From: an uncultured Flavobacteriales bacterium
GTDB lineage: Bacteria > Bacteroidota > Bacteroidia > Flavobacteriales_D > Crocinitomicaceae
NCBI GenBank assembly: GCA_937876195.1
Contig: CALEIK010000023.1
Coordinates: 1 to 64,000, forward strand
Length of the DNA stretch: 64,000 nucleotides
Direction: 5' to 3'
The translations under genes were made by a program, and so were the position numbers. Below, piece by piece: positions 17,512 through 26,025 of this stretch; the stretch's first letter is position 1; each line of letters opens with the position of its first letter. A model generated the notes under the pieces. That model did no database searches and was not told the DNA's origin. It worked only from the letters and a program-made list of their open reading frames with translations.

Positions 17512-18051
17512 ATGGCTTCTGAAGCAGAAAATAAGCAAAAACTTGAATCCTTCTTTGAAGAAGAGTACCATATACTGAAATCGTATGTGAGATCTCGTAT
17601 CAAGGCAAGTACGGAGTGGGAAGCTGATGATATCATTCAAGATGTAGCGTTGAAATTGTTCTCAGGCGCCGAGCGGTACTCTCCCATCAATAATGTGGCG
17701 GGATTTGTTTACCACTCCATCAAGAACAAAATCATTGACGTGATGCGGAAGAAAAAAGGCACGCGAAGTGAAAACGAAAATGAAGATAAATTAAATGAAT
17801 ATGCAGAATTGCTCTATGGAGATTCAGACAATAGTTATTCAGAACAACTAAAGGACGAATTGAAAACGACGATCCTGAACCTGAAAGAACCTTACCGCGA
17901 TATCATCATCGCAGTCGATTTTGAAGGATACACCTACAAGGAGATTTCAGAGGAAACAGGAATTCCTGAAGGAACGTTGATGTCACGAAGACATAGGGCT
18001 TTATCTCAATTATTTCAACAATTAGAAAACAAAAAAGAAACGAACAATTAA
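17512..18051 (+). CDS. RNA polymerase sigma factor (ECF-like)
   Basis: 179 aa. Region 2 is seen in YVRSRIKASTEWEADDIIQD followed by VALKLFSGAERYSPINNVA and FVYHSIKNKIIDVMRKKK. Region 4 is the helix-turn-helix EGYTYKEISEETGIPEGTLM with SRRHRALSQL. The linker is acidic. ECF factors of this size direct core polymerase to a small regulon. It heads a three-gene plus-strand operon with a small two-helix membrane protein (12 bp gap) and a ferredoxin-like-fold protein. No zinc-binding anti-sigma factor is seen; the membrane protein could play that role (inference). Confidence 0.88.
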   Translation: MASEAENKQKLESFFEEEYHILKSYVRSRIKASTEWEADDIIQDVALKLFSGAERYSPINNVAGFVYHSIKNKIIDVMRKKKGTRSENENEDKLNEYAELLYGDSDNSYSEQLKDELKTTILNLKEPYRDIIIAVDFEGYTYKEISEETGIPEGTLMSRRHRALSQLFQQLENKKETNN

Positions 18052-18063
18052 AAACAGAAAACG

Positions 18064-18492
18064 ATGAAAAATTACTTTAAACACAAGATGCGTGGTAAAC
18101 ACCCAGCGGCAATTGCAGCAATGATTGTATTCGGTATCATCGCCATCGTGGGATTGGCCATTTTATTTGGATTCATCATCATGTGGTTATGGAACTGGTT
18201 GATGCCTGAACTTTTCGGATTACCTCTGTTGACCTACTGGCAAGCGGTTGGATTGTTTATCCTGCTAAAAATCCTTATCGGTGGCTGTGGAAGTGGTAAA
18301 GGACACCATTCGTCAAAGCACTCGGAAGATTCTTGTAAAAAAGACGGCAAAAAACACCGAAATGATTTCTCCAAATGGACGCACTACGATAAGTTCTGGC
18401 AAGAAGAAGGTGAAAATGCGTACCAGAAGTATCTGGAGAACTTGGACAAGGATGAAACGAAGCAAATCGACGAACCTGAAAAAGAAGAATAA
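18064..18492 (+). CDS. Small membrane protein with charged C-terminus
   Basis: 142 aa. Two hydrophobic segments (residues ~20-45, AMIVFGIIAIVGLAILFGFI, and ~55-80, containing TYWQAVGLFILLKILIGGCG) form a hairpin. A His/Lys/Ser-rich linker (GKGHHSSKHSEDSCKKDGKK) and a highly charged C-terminal tail follow. The gene sits directly after the sigma factor and overlaps nothing. Its position and topology suit a sensor or anti-sigma partner, while the His/Cys-rich linker could bind metal; both ideas are inference. Confidence 0.8.
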   Translation: MKNYFKHKMRGKHPAAIAAMIVFGIIAIVGLAILFGFIIMWLWNWLMPELFGLPLLTYWQAVGLFILLKILIGGCGSGKGHHSSKHSEDSCKKDGKKHRNDFSKWTHYDKFWQEEGENAYQKYLENLDKDETKQIDEPEKEE

Positions 18493-18493
18493 G

Positions 18494-18718
18494 ATGGATA
18501 CACGATTAGTTATTCTCAGAACAAACATTAAAACGCGGAAGAAGTTGAAAACCATCGTTCCCGTGTTGGACAATCATGCTTCCATTCACCAGTGGTCGAT
18601 TGATATCGAGGACATTGACAACGTTCTGCGGGTGGAAACAAATGAAGATCTCCAGGAAAAGGATGTGATTCAATTGGTACGGGAGAGCGGGTTTTATGCG
18701 GAGGACTTGGGGTGCTAG
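18494..18718 (+). CDS. Small ferredoxin-like-fold protein (HMA-like, no metal motif)
   Basis: The ATG at 18494 lies one base after the upstream stop codon, so the two genes are coupled. The 74-residue product has the beta-alpha-beta-beta-alpha-beta layout of heavy-metal-associated domains (TNIKTRKKLKTIVPVLDN, then IHQWSIDIEDIDNVLRVE and VIQLVRESGFYAEDL), but lacks the CxxC metal motif. A longer frame starting at 18281 only overlaps the membrane protein gene in another frame and is rejected. Third gene of the sigma-factor operon; role unknown. Confidence 0.7.
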   Translation: MDTRLVILRTNIKTRKKLKTIVPVLDNHASIHQWSIDIEDIDNVLRVETNEDLQEKDVIQLVRESGFYAEDLGC

Positions 18719-18741
18719 ACATTGGTGACCATTTGTGCTAA

Positions 18742-18910
18742 TAAGTTTAACCGCAAAGGCACAAAGGGTTTTTTGTATATGATATGGGCAAATAAAGGTC
18801 GCTAAGTATATAAAGTCGTCTAAAGACGACTTCCTTTGTGCTCTTTTTTCGCCAACCACTTCCCTTGGCCTTGTGTCCTGGCGGTAACTCCACACTACAG
18901 AAGTCAATTA
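18742..18910. repeat. MITE-like intergenic repeat, copy 3
   Basis: It begins AAGTTTAACCGCAAAGGCAC and the complementary end reads TGTGTCCTGGCGGTAACTCC. Shared inner blocks are GTATATGATATGGGC, TCGCTAAGTAT, the palindrome AGTCGTCTAAAGACGACTT and CCACTTCC, with the tail AAGTCAAT. It lies 23 bp after the sigma-factor operon, where its hairpin may also end transcription. Confidence 0.75.
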
Positions 18911-18987
18911 TTTTTGTTTGTACGAATTATATATAATTAACTATAGATGCATCATAAGATTGAGTACCTTTCAGAAAAACAAATCCT

Positions 18988-19458
18988 ATGAAGATCTTAT
19001 TTTCCATTTTATTGATAGCTGCGGTTTCATTCGCGCAAGGTCAAACTAATTTTAGAACTGGGGATGCGACCCTTGAAGCGGAGTTGAATATCACCAACAG
19101 GGATGCTCAACGTAACTTATCGACGTTCAAAAGCAACGTAAGTATTGAGTTTGGTATTCCAAAACCAAGGATCGAAGGTTTATTAAGGATTATGCAGCCT
19201 GCCGAAGTCGTTTTGGCAATTCGAATTTCTACTGTCACAAGAAAACCTTTGGATGTTGTCGTTCAAAATTACAAAGTGAATAAAAGTAAAGGTTGGGGAT
19301 ACATTGCGAAGCAAATGGGAATTAAACCCGGTTCACCTGAATTTCATGCGCTAAAAGGTAAAAGCAAGAAAGGTAGTAATGCTAAACCAAAAGGCAATAG
19401 TAAACCGAGTGGTACCAAGGGGAATAGTGGCAAGAGCAACGGTAAGGGAAAGAAATAA
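18988..19458 (+). CDS. Secreted hypothetical protein with basic low-complexity tail
   Basis: 156 aa with a clear signal peptide (MKILFSILLIAAVSFAQGQ). Residues ~22-120 form a small folded domain (ATLEAELNITNRDAQRNL, then RIMQPAEVVLAIRISTVT and SKGWGYIAKQMGIKPGSPEF) of a type seen in other Bacteroidota exported proteins. The last 35 residues are Lys/Gly/Ser/Asn repeats (KGNSKPSGTKGNSGKSNGKG). Not assigned to a named family. Single gene between a MITE-like repeat and the convergent polymerase cassette. Confidence 0.78.
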   Translation: MKILFSILLIAAVSFAQGQTNFRTGDATLEAELNITNRDAQRNLSTFKSNVSIEFGIPKPRIEGLLRIMQPAEVVLAIRISTVTRKPLDVVVQNYKVNKSKGWGYIAKQMGIKPGSPEFHALKGKSKKGSNAKPKGNSKPSGTKGNSGKSNGKGKK

Positions 19459-19462
19459 TGAT

Positions 19463-19541
19463 TAAAAAAATTCAAGAGCAACTTAGTCAGTAACGAAGCC
19501 AGATCAAGTCTTGGCTCTTGCAGTCTTGAATCTTTTAGTCT
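19463..19541. terminator. Inverted-repeat element between convergent genes
   Basis: Left half has TTCAAGAGCAAC and right half GGCTCTTGCAGTCTTGAATC, partly complementary, between two convergent genes. The right half uses the same GACTGCAAGAG words as the longer element at 43650, suggesting a shared family. Likely acts as a bidirectional terminator. Confidence 0.4.
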
Positions 19542-19543
19542 TT

Positions 19544-20752
19544 TTACCGTCTCCTATTTGCCAACAACGGCGGTGGTTCCCCGCTAAACGGATTCCAGCG
19601 ACTAATACTTTTCGCCGTCATGCCCGAAGCACGCATCACAGCCCTGTCTCCATATTTCTCACGAATGCGATCCATGGCTTTGTAGAGGTGCAGCATATTT
19701 TCATCTTCGAACAAACTGATTTGATGCGCCCCTTCGACCAAATGACTGTAACGCACACCAATCAAGCGAACTAGCACGCGTCGATTGTACAGCTTTCGAA
19801 ACAAATCGAGCACAATGGGAATCAACACGTGATCGGCGGCACTGTAGGGAATTTTTTGCTGAAGCGTGAAGGTTTGAAAATCAGAATAACGCAGCTTTAC
19901 GGTGACGCATGCTGTGAGTTTATTCCCTCTTCGCAATTGATACACCAGGTTTTCAGCCATAGCGATCATGATGGATTCTAGTTTTTGCACGTCAATCGTG
20001 TCTTTGTCGAACGTTCTTTCTGTGGAAATGGATTTCCGCTCGCTGTATTGCATAACAGGACTGTTGTCAATACCATTCGCCTTTTTCCACATCACAATGC
20101 CATGTTTTCCAAAGACCTTCTCCATTAACTCAACAGGCATTTCTTGAATGGATTGAATGCGTTTAACGCCTAAATCGCAGAGCATCCGAAAGGATTTATC
20201 ACCAATCATTGGGATTTTACGCACGGACAAGGGAGCTAAAAATGGTTTTTCCGTTCCCCGCAAAATATTGATCTCATTGTTGGGTTTTGCTTCTCCTGTG
20301 GCGATTTTTGAGACTGTTTTATTGAGCGACAAACCAAAAGAAATGGGAAGTCCACTCTCTCGTATGATCTTCGAACGTAATTCAGACGCCAGTTGTTGAC
20401 AGCCAAAAAAGCGATCCATGCCTGTTAAATCAAGGTAAAACTCATCCACAGACGTTTTTTCATACAAGGGAACGGTTTCCTTGATGATGTCCGTCACAAG
20501 GTTGGAATACTTCGAGTAAATTCCTGAGTTTCCACGCAAAATAATCGCTTCGGGACAAAGCATGCGCGCCATTTTCATCGGCATTGCAGAGTGAATCCCG
20601 AATTTTCTGGCTTCGTAACTGCAAGAGGCCACCACTCCCCTGTCCGACGTTCCACCAATCAGCACAGGGCGATCATTCAACCGACTGTCGATGAGTCGCT
20701 CGCAAGAGACAAAAAAAGTGTCTAAATCCATATGTACAATCGCTCTATCCAT
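19544..20752 (-). CDS. dinB: Y-family DNA polymerase IV
   Basis: 402 aa. The N-terminal metal site is MDLDTFFVSCERLIDSR with AIVHMDLD; the second catalytic segment is TSVDEFYLDLTGM, holding the Asp-Glu pair. The palm, finger and little-finger order fits DinB. A beta-clamp binding motif, QISLF, is near residue 345, as in other Pol IV proteins. It follows the dnaE-like gene by 29 bp on the same strand, so the two form a translesion cassette. Known DinB bypasses lesions and makes frameshift and base-substitution errors. Confidence 0.95.
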   Translation of the reverse strand: MDRAIVHMDLDTFFVSCERLIDSRLNDRPVLIGGTSDRGVVASCSYEARKFGIHSAMPMKMARMLCPEAIILRGNSGIYSKYSNLVTDIIKETVPLYEKTSVDEFYLDLTGMDRFFGCQQLASELRSKIIRESGLPISFGLSLNKTVSKIATGEAKPNNEINILRGTEKPFLAPLSVRKIPMIGDKSFRMLCDLGVKRIQSIQEMPVELMEKVFGKHGIVMWKKANGIDNSPVMQYSERKSISTERTFDKDTIDVQKLESIMIAMAENLVYQLRRGNKLTACVTVKLRYSDFQTFTLQQKIPYSAADHVLIPIVLDLFRKLYNRRVLVRLIGVRYSHLVEGAHQISLFEDENMLHLYKAMDRIREKYGDRAVMRASGMTAKSISRWNPFSGEPPPLLANRRR

Positions 20753-20781
20753 GTTCCAAAATTCGAGATTTACTCCGTAAT

Positions 20782-23700
20782 CTATTTACGGTTCTTTTGC
20801 CAATAATCAATTCGGTCGTTGTTGACGACAATACCGTTTGACGGCAACTTAGGCGCAGTCACCGAATAACGAGGGTCTTCAATGATTTCCATCTTCTCCA
20901 TGTATTCCGCTTCAATGTTTACACAATCATATTCCGCGGTGACTTTTCCGTAAACTTCATACACGCCCTTTCCACGAAACGGGTATTTGCGCATGACTTC
21001 GGGAAAGTGAACGGTGTCCAACCAATTTCCATCAAGATCCAGAAAACATCCAAACCCCATCAAAGCCCCTTGAGATGTATGCGTTTTCTTCACATGGATC
21101 AAATACCCCCTCACCCACACTTTTTGTCCGTTTAAGACGCTGAGTTCGCTTGAAAGCACTGCTTTTCGTTGACTTTCCGACCGTAAAAGGTTGAAGTAAC
21201 TGTCGAGTGTGAACCCGAGCAATTCCAGTTCATCAAACGCATCTTCTAGCGGTGAACAGTTCAATTCAGGCAGTTTGTACGATTTTGTCGCGACAGCGAA
21301 AAGGCTTTTTTCAGGATTGACTTTCTTTGCTGGTGCGACCTTCATGTGTGCTTCCCAAAGCAACTGTCGCTTGTTTTTCCCTGTGAATCGAAAGGCGTTG
21401 ATGCGAATCAGCAAGGTGATTTGTTCCAATGAAATCTTTACACGATCGACGAAATCTTGTAAGTCGATAAAATTTCCATTTTGCAATCGCTCGCGCACAA
21501 TCGCTCGAGCCATTTTGCTGTCCAGTGAATGTAACAGGTGAAATCCCAAGTAAATCTCCGTTCCGTAAATCATTGTTTCTACGTGACTTTTATTCACGCA
21601 AATGGAAACAACCTTCGCACCTAGTCGTTTTGCTTCAAGCACATACAGTTCGGTGGAGAAAAATCCACCGTAATTGTTGATCGTCGCTACGAGAAATTCG
21701 AGTGGATAGTACGCTTTCAAAAACAAACATTGGTAACTTTCCACAGCGTAGGAAGCTGAGTGTCCCTTCGCAAAGGCATACCCCGCAAAGCTTTCTGTTT
21801 GACGCCAAACTTCCTTTGTCAATTCATACGAATTTCCTTTTACGTTGATGCTTGTTTCAAAAAATTGCTCCTTCACTTGCGCAAACTCCTCGCGCGATCT
21901 AAACTTTCCTGACATTCCTCGGCGCATCTTATCGGCTTCTCCCAAGGTCAACCCTGCAAAGTAATGCGCGACTTTAATCACGTCTTCCTGGTAGACCATC
22001 ACACCAAAAGTTTCGGGCATCAGCACATAAAGTACATTTCCTTCCTTCTCGATGCGCTCAGGGTGACGATAACGCTTGATGTATTCCTGCATCATCCCTG
22101 ATTGTGCAACGCCGGGACGAATCACCGAACTCGCTGCCACCAATCCCAGGTAATTGTCGACTTGTAACTTCCGCAACAACATCCGCATAGCGGGCGATTC
22201 CACGTAAAAACACCCTACTGCATCGGCTTCACGCAACAGTCCTTTGATCCGCTCATCGTGCTTGAATCGTTGAATGTCGTGCACATCAATTGGTTCAACT
22301 TCGGGTCGATTGTAGCCAATAATCTGCACTGCATCTTTGATTTTACTCAATCCACGTTGACTCAAAATGTCGAATTTATACCAACCCATATCTTCAGCGA
22401 CATGCATATCAAATTGAATGGTTTTATAGCCTTTTTGCGAGATAAACGTGGGTGAAAAGTAATGAACAGGCCGCTCAGAAATAACCATTCCACTTGGATG
22501 TAAGCTCAAATGACTGGGAAACCCTTGAATGTAACTGCTGTACTTCAATACCAAGGAAGAAAGTTCATCTTGCGCATGATGTGAGCGCGTTAAACGGTCA
22601 ATTTCTTCTTTTGGGAGTCCGAATACCTTTCCTAGCTCGCGGACCACAGAGCGATCTTTAAACGTGTTGTAGGTCGCGACAAGTGCTACGTGTGGAAAAC
22701 GTTCAAAAATATATCGCATGACATCATCACGGTCCGTCCACGCAAAATCAATGTCAAAATCGGGTGGATTCTTCCGAAATAAATTAATAAATCGTTCAAA
22801 GTATAAGTCTAACTCAATTGGGTCAACATCTGTGATTTTCAATAAGTAAGCGACAACACTATTTACACCGCTCCCTCTTCCGACGTAGTAATATCCTTTT
22901 GATTGAGCATAAGACACAATGTCCCAATTGATCAAGAAATAGGACACGAAATTCATTTGTTGAATGGTCTCCAATTCCTTCTCCACACGTGCCTGAATGA
23001 TGTCTGACATTGTCGGATAGCGATAATCCAATCCCTCTAAACACAGTTGGCGGAGTAATTTCACATCTTCCTCCATGGAGCCCGTGTAGGAATGCTGATT
23101 CTCCGATCGTTTTTCCGAGAAATCGAACTCAATGTGCGATTGGTTAAGGATATATTGCGTATTCGCGATGATTTCCGGGTACTCTTCAAAGGCTGCATAC
23201 AAATCGGTAACTGGAAGCATACAATCGCTTTCTTGACCTTGTTCAGCGGGATCAAGCTTACTCAATAAAGTATTATTATCAATCGCACGAAGCAAACGGT
23301 GTGCATTAAAATCCTTTTTCGTTCGAAACGTGACTGTATGCAAAACCACCATTTTATCGGTGTTCTGATTTTTTAGACGGATATATGGAAGATCTTTGAT
23401 TCCAACGCCAATGTATTCGTCTTTATCTAATTTGTACACTTTTCCTTTCTTGAAAGGATAAATAATAAAGACATGTTTGAATTCAGGAGCCTTATCAGGA
23501 CATTTTTCTGTCGCGTGCAACAATGCGCTCAAGTAGTTATTGATTTCTTCAAACCCCTCGTTGTTCTTCGCGATACAAACAAATTGCTGTTGCGCACCGT
23601 TTCTAAAGTCAATTCCAACAATTGGCTGAATCCCGTATTCTGGTGCTTTCCGTACAAAATCGATGCATGCAGAGGTTGTGTTGATGTCCGTGAGCACCAA

Positions 23701-23796
23701 TTGTTGAACACCGCACTCCTTCCCCAGCCTCAATAATTCAGAGGTGTCAATTGTGCCGTAACACAAGCTGTAATACGTATGCGTATTGAGGTACAT
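20782..23796 (-). CDS. dnaE: DNA polymerase III alpha-like polymerase (DnaE type, short)
   Basis: 1004 aa, shorter than replicative DnaE of ~1150. The N-terminal PHP domain opens YLNTHTYYSLCYGT with LTDINTTSACIDF, a changed version of the usual HSxFSLLDG, so metal binding in the PHP site may be weakened. The polymerase site is visible as YYVGRGSGVNSVVAYLL and PPDFDIDFAWTDRDDVMRYI, giving the catalytic Asp residues. A helix-hairpin-helix and C-terminal OB-like region (GQKVWVRGYLIH) follow. Its coupling to dinB resembles DnaE2/ImuC mutagenesis cassettes, but no ImuA gene is adjacent. It may be the Bacteroidota error-prone polymerase; the replicative copy should exist elsewhere. Confidence 0.9.
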   Translation of the reverse strand: MYLNTHTYYSLCYGTIDTSELLRLGKECGVQQLVLTDINTTSACIDFVRKAPEYGIQPIVGIDFRNGAQQQFVCIAKNNEGFEEINNYLSALLHATEKCPDKAPEFKHVFIIYPFKKGKVYKLDKDEYIGVGIKDLPYIRLKNQNTDKMVVLHTVTFRTKKDFNAHRLLRAIDNNTLLSKLDPAEQGQESDCMLPVTDLYAAFEEYPEIIANTQYILNQSHIEFDFSEKRSENQHSYTGSMEEDVKLLRQLCLEGLDYRYPTMSDIIQARVEKELETIQQMNFVSYFLINWDIVSYAQSKGYYYVGRGSGVNSVVAYLLKITDVDPIELDLYFERFINLFRKNPPDFDIDFAWTDRDDVMRYIFERFPHVALVATYNTFKDRSVVRELGKVFGLPKEEIDRLTRSHHAQDELSSLVLKYSSYIQGFPSHLSLHPSGMVISERPVHYFSPTFISQKGYKTIQFDMHVAEDMGWYKFDILSQRGLSKIKDAVQIIGYNRPEVEPIDVHDIQRFKHDERIKGLLREADAVGCFYVESPAMRMLLRKLQVDNYLGLVAASSVIRPGVAQSGMMQEYIKRYRHPERIEKEGNVLYVLMPETFGVMVYQEDVIKVAHYFAGLTLGEADKMRRGMSGKFRSREEFAQVKEQFFETSINVKGNSYELTKEVWRQTESFAGYAFAKGHSASYAVESYQCLFLKAYYPLEFLVATINNYGGFFSTELYVLEAKRLGAKVVSICVNKSHVETMIYGTEIYLGFHLLHSLDSKMARAIVRERLQNGNFIDLQDFVDRVKISLEQITLLIRINAFRFTGKNKRQLLWEAHMKVAPAKKVNPEKSLFAVATKSYKLPELNCSPLEDAFDELELLGFTLDSYFNLLRSESQRKAVLSSELSVLNGQKVWVRGYLIHVKKTHTSQGALMGFGCFLDLDGNWLDTVHFPEVMRKYPFRGKGVYEVYGKVTAEYDCVNIEAEYMEKMEIIEDPRYSVTAPKLPSNGIVVNNDRIDYWQKNRK

Positions 23797-23818
23797 GGAT
23801 GGATTTTAACGCTAAACT

Positions 23819-23853
23819 ATTAAATATTAATCATTATTTGATGAGTATTTAAT
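23819..23853. promoter_or_regulatory. 35-bp imperfect palindrome upstream of the polymerase cassette
   Basis: Arms ATTAAATATTAATCA (23819-23833) and TGATGAGTATTTAAT (23839-23853) pair at 13 of 15 positions across a 5-base loop. The palindrome lies 23 bp upstream of the dnaE-like start codon, the place expected for an operator that controls the translesion cassette, such as a damage-response repressor site. Confidence 0.4.
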
Positions 23854-23958
23854 CAAAATAGTTTTCAACAATCCGCTGAATAGGCTTGGTAACAGTTTGT
23901 TAATCAATGAATATGCGTAAATTTGTAGATAATTAACAAAGCCTATTATTGCAAAGCA

Positions 23959-24369
23959 ATGCTTCAATCGCTTCAAAATTTACAGCAAAAACACCAATTG
24001 GGCGTTGCACACGCAGATTCGCTCCGTGATGAAGTCATTCGTGTTGTCTTTTCTGCAGGAGAAAGAAATTGGGAAATCTACATTTATGATGAATTCCATG
24101 ATTTCAACATTGAGAGGCAATTGCTTTGTGTTTATCTTGCACTGCGCGCATTGGACGATTACAACCAGGAAACCGATTTTCTCACATGGTGCTATTCCTA
24201 CCGACTGGATGCTACTGAGTCGTATTGGCTGAATTATTACAGGGGCCTTGGAGATATTGTAAAACAAATCGAGGCCATTATCGGACCTATTGACCCTATA
24301 ATTCCACAGCTTGATTATGAATTGCGCTCTGGCGCCTACTCGGCACTACTTAAATTTCAAAATCGATAG
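23959..24369 (+). CDS. Hypothetical protein (136 aa)
   Basis: 136 aa, soluble, acidic, mixed helix and strand (SAGERNWEIYIYDEFHDF, then DYNQETDFLTWCYSYRL). It contains the tract IEAIIGPIDPIIPQLDYEL near the C-terminus. Not recognised. Divergent from the polymerase cassette, sharing a 162-bp spacer that holds the palindrome, so it might share that regulation. It could belong to a Bacteroidota-specific family. Confidence 0.7.
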   Translation: MLQSLQNLQQKHQLGVAHADSLRDEVIRVVFSAGERNWEIYIYDEFHDFNIERQLLCVYLALRALDDYNQETDFLTWCYSYRLDATESYWLNYYRGLGDIVKQIEAIIGPIDPIIPQLDYELRSGAYSALLKFQNR

Positions 24370-24432
24370 TTGACGAATTATCTAACTGATTTTCACTAGA
24401 AAATAGCTCCAAAATTTCTTTATTTTTACCGT

Positions 24433-26025
24433 ATGGATTTTTCAGAGATTGAAGTATGGCCTTTGCTGGCAGGACTGGGACTATTTCTCTTCGGGATGTA
24501 CATGCTCGAAGAAGCGTTGAAGGTCATGGCGGGACGTTCGTTTAAAAAATTCTTGCGCAAACATACCAATCACCCCATTAAAGCTGTGTTTTCAGGCACC
24601 TTGGTGACCGCTATTTTACAGAGTAGCTCAATGGTCTCCTTGCTGGTTATGTCGTTCGCTGGTGCGGGAATCATTGGGTTGAAAAATGGGATCGGAATGA
24701 TTCTTGGCGCCAATTTAGGAACCACAATGACAGGATGGATCGTCTCACTAGTTGGATTTAAACTCGATATTGGATCATTTATCCTCCCATTTTTAGCTAT
24801 TGGTGGATTGGGTATCATCTTTCTGAAATCAGAACGACTATCGCAAATTAGTAAATTTTTGATGGGCTTCAGTTTCATGTTCTTGGGGTTGGATTTCATG
24901 AAAAACGGCTTTGAAGTATTTGCTGAGCACATTGACTTCTCAATTTTCGAAAATCAACCATCCATTTTATTTGTAGCCATTGGACTGGCTCTTTCCGCAG
25001 CTATTCAGTCCAGCTCTGCCGCCATGATGATTTTTTTGTCTTCGTTGTCCGCGGGGCTTATCACTGTGGAACAGGGGTTCTACCTTGTTATCGGTGGTGA
25101 CCTAGGAACAACAGTTACTGCAATTATTGGCACCATCAATGCCAACTCTATTCGAAAAAAGGTGGGATGGTCACAATTTACCTTTAACGCCTTCAATGGG
25201 ATTATTGCCACTTTACTCCTTCCCTTTTATTTCTATTTGATCTTTGATTTGATTAAAGTCAAGGATCCGCTGATAGGATTGGTTACTTTCCACAGTTTAA
25301 TCAACTTAACAGGTATCATACTTCTATTGCCATTTTTAAATCGTTTCACACAGCTCATTGATAGATTGGTGTCAACGAAAGAGAATAAAAAGGCTAAACA
25401 TTTAATGCTCGCCAATCCTGGTGAAAGTCACGCGGCGATTGAAGCGCTTCATCTGGAGTCTGTTGCATTTTTGAAGAATGCCATCCACGTCAATCAATTG
25501 TATTTTTATCTGGAGAAAGAAGCGAAAGAAAACGTGAACGATGCTTATTTCTACCTGAAGGAGTATGAGACGGAGATTGTCAATTTTCACATTCAAATTC
25601 AACAGAATATTTTGAGCTCGGAAGAAGTTAGCCGCATCAACAATTTAGTTGCCAGCGTGAGAAATGCCACACTTTCAGCAAAGGATTTGAAAGATATTAA
25701 GCACAATATTGACGAGTTAAAAAGCACTGTAGCGGATGATTTATATGGAGTCTACAAGAAAATTCGAAAGAACCAGAATAAATTCAATACTGAATTAGTT
25801 CTGTTACTGGAAAACGCTGAAGAAACAGACTTTTCAGACATTGAGCAACTCAATGACTTTCAAAAGGAATTGCACGAAGAAGAAATTGAAAGCCTGTACG
25901 AGTTACTCAAGCAACAACGCGAACTAGAAATAAATAGTTCTACATTGTTCAATCTCACTCGGGAAATAAACAACTCGAATGAGTCTATGATTCGTTCAAT
26001 GACCTACCTAATCAGTAAGCAATGA
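24433..26025 (+). CDS. Na+/phosphate cotransporter family protein (NptA/PhoU-like)
   Basis: 530 aa. Two repeated transporter halves carry the signature QSSS motif: TAILQSSSMVSLLVMSFAG with GANLGTTMTG, and SAAIQSSSAAMMIFLS with GGDLGTTVTAI. About eight membrane segments span residues 10-310. The C-terminal ~200 residues are a helical PhoU-like regulatory domain (HLESVAFLKNAIHVNQLYF, then RINNLVASVRNATLSAKD). Known members couple inward sodium to phosphate uptake or export. Convergent with the next gene, whose stop codon is directly adjacent. Confidence 0.92.
   Translation: MDFSEIEVWPLLAGLGLFLFGMYMLEEALKVMAGRSFKKFLRKHTNHPIKAVFSGTLVTAILQSSSMVSLLVMSFAGAGIIGLKNGIGMILGANLGTTMTGWIVSLVGFKLDIGSFILPFLAIGGLGIIFLKSERLSQISKFLMGFSFMFLGLDFMKNGFEVFAEHIDFSIFENQPSILFVAIGLALSAAIQSSSAAMMIFLSSLSAGLITVEQGFYLVIGGDLGTTVTAIIGTINANSIRKKVGWSQFTFNAFNGIIATLLLPFYFYLIFDLIKVKDPLIGLVTFHSLINLTGIILLLPFLNRFTQLIDRLVSTKENKKAKHLMLANPGESHAAIEALHLESVAFLKNAIHVNQLYFYLEKEAKENVNDAYFYLKEYETEIVNFHIQIQQNILSSEEVSRINNLVASVRNATLSAKDLKDIKHNIDELKSTVADDLYGVYKKIRKNQNKFNTELVLLLENAEETDFSDIEQLNDFQKELHEEEIESLYELLKQQRELEINSSTLFNLTREINNSNESMIRSMTYLISKQ

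Noticed and set aside
18281..18718. A 145-codon frame covering the small HMA-like gene
   Set aside because: Its first half overlaps the membrane protein gene in another frame and is Lys/Arg-rich. The ATG at 18494, one base after the upstream stop, is a better start.
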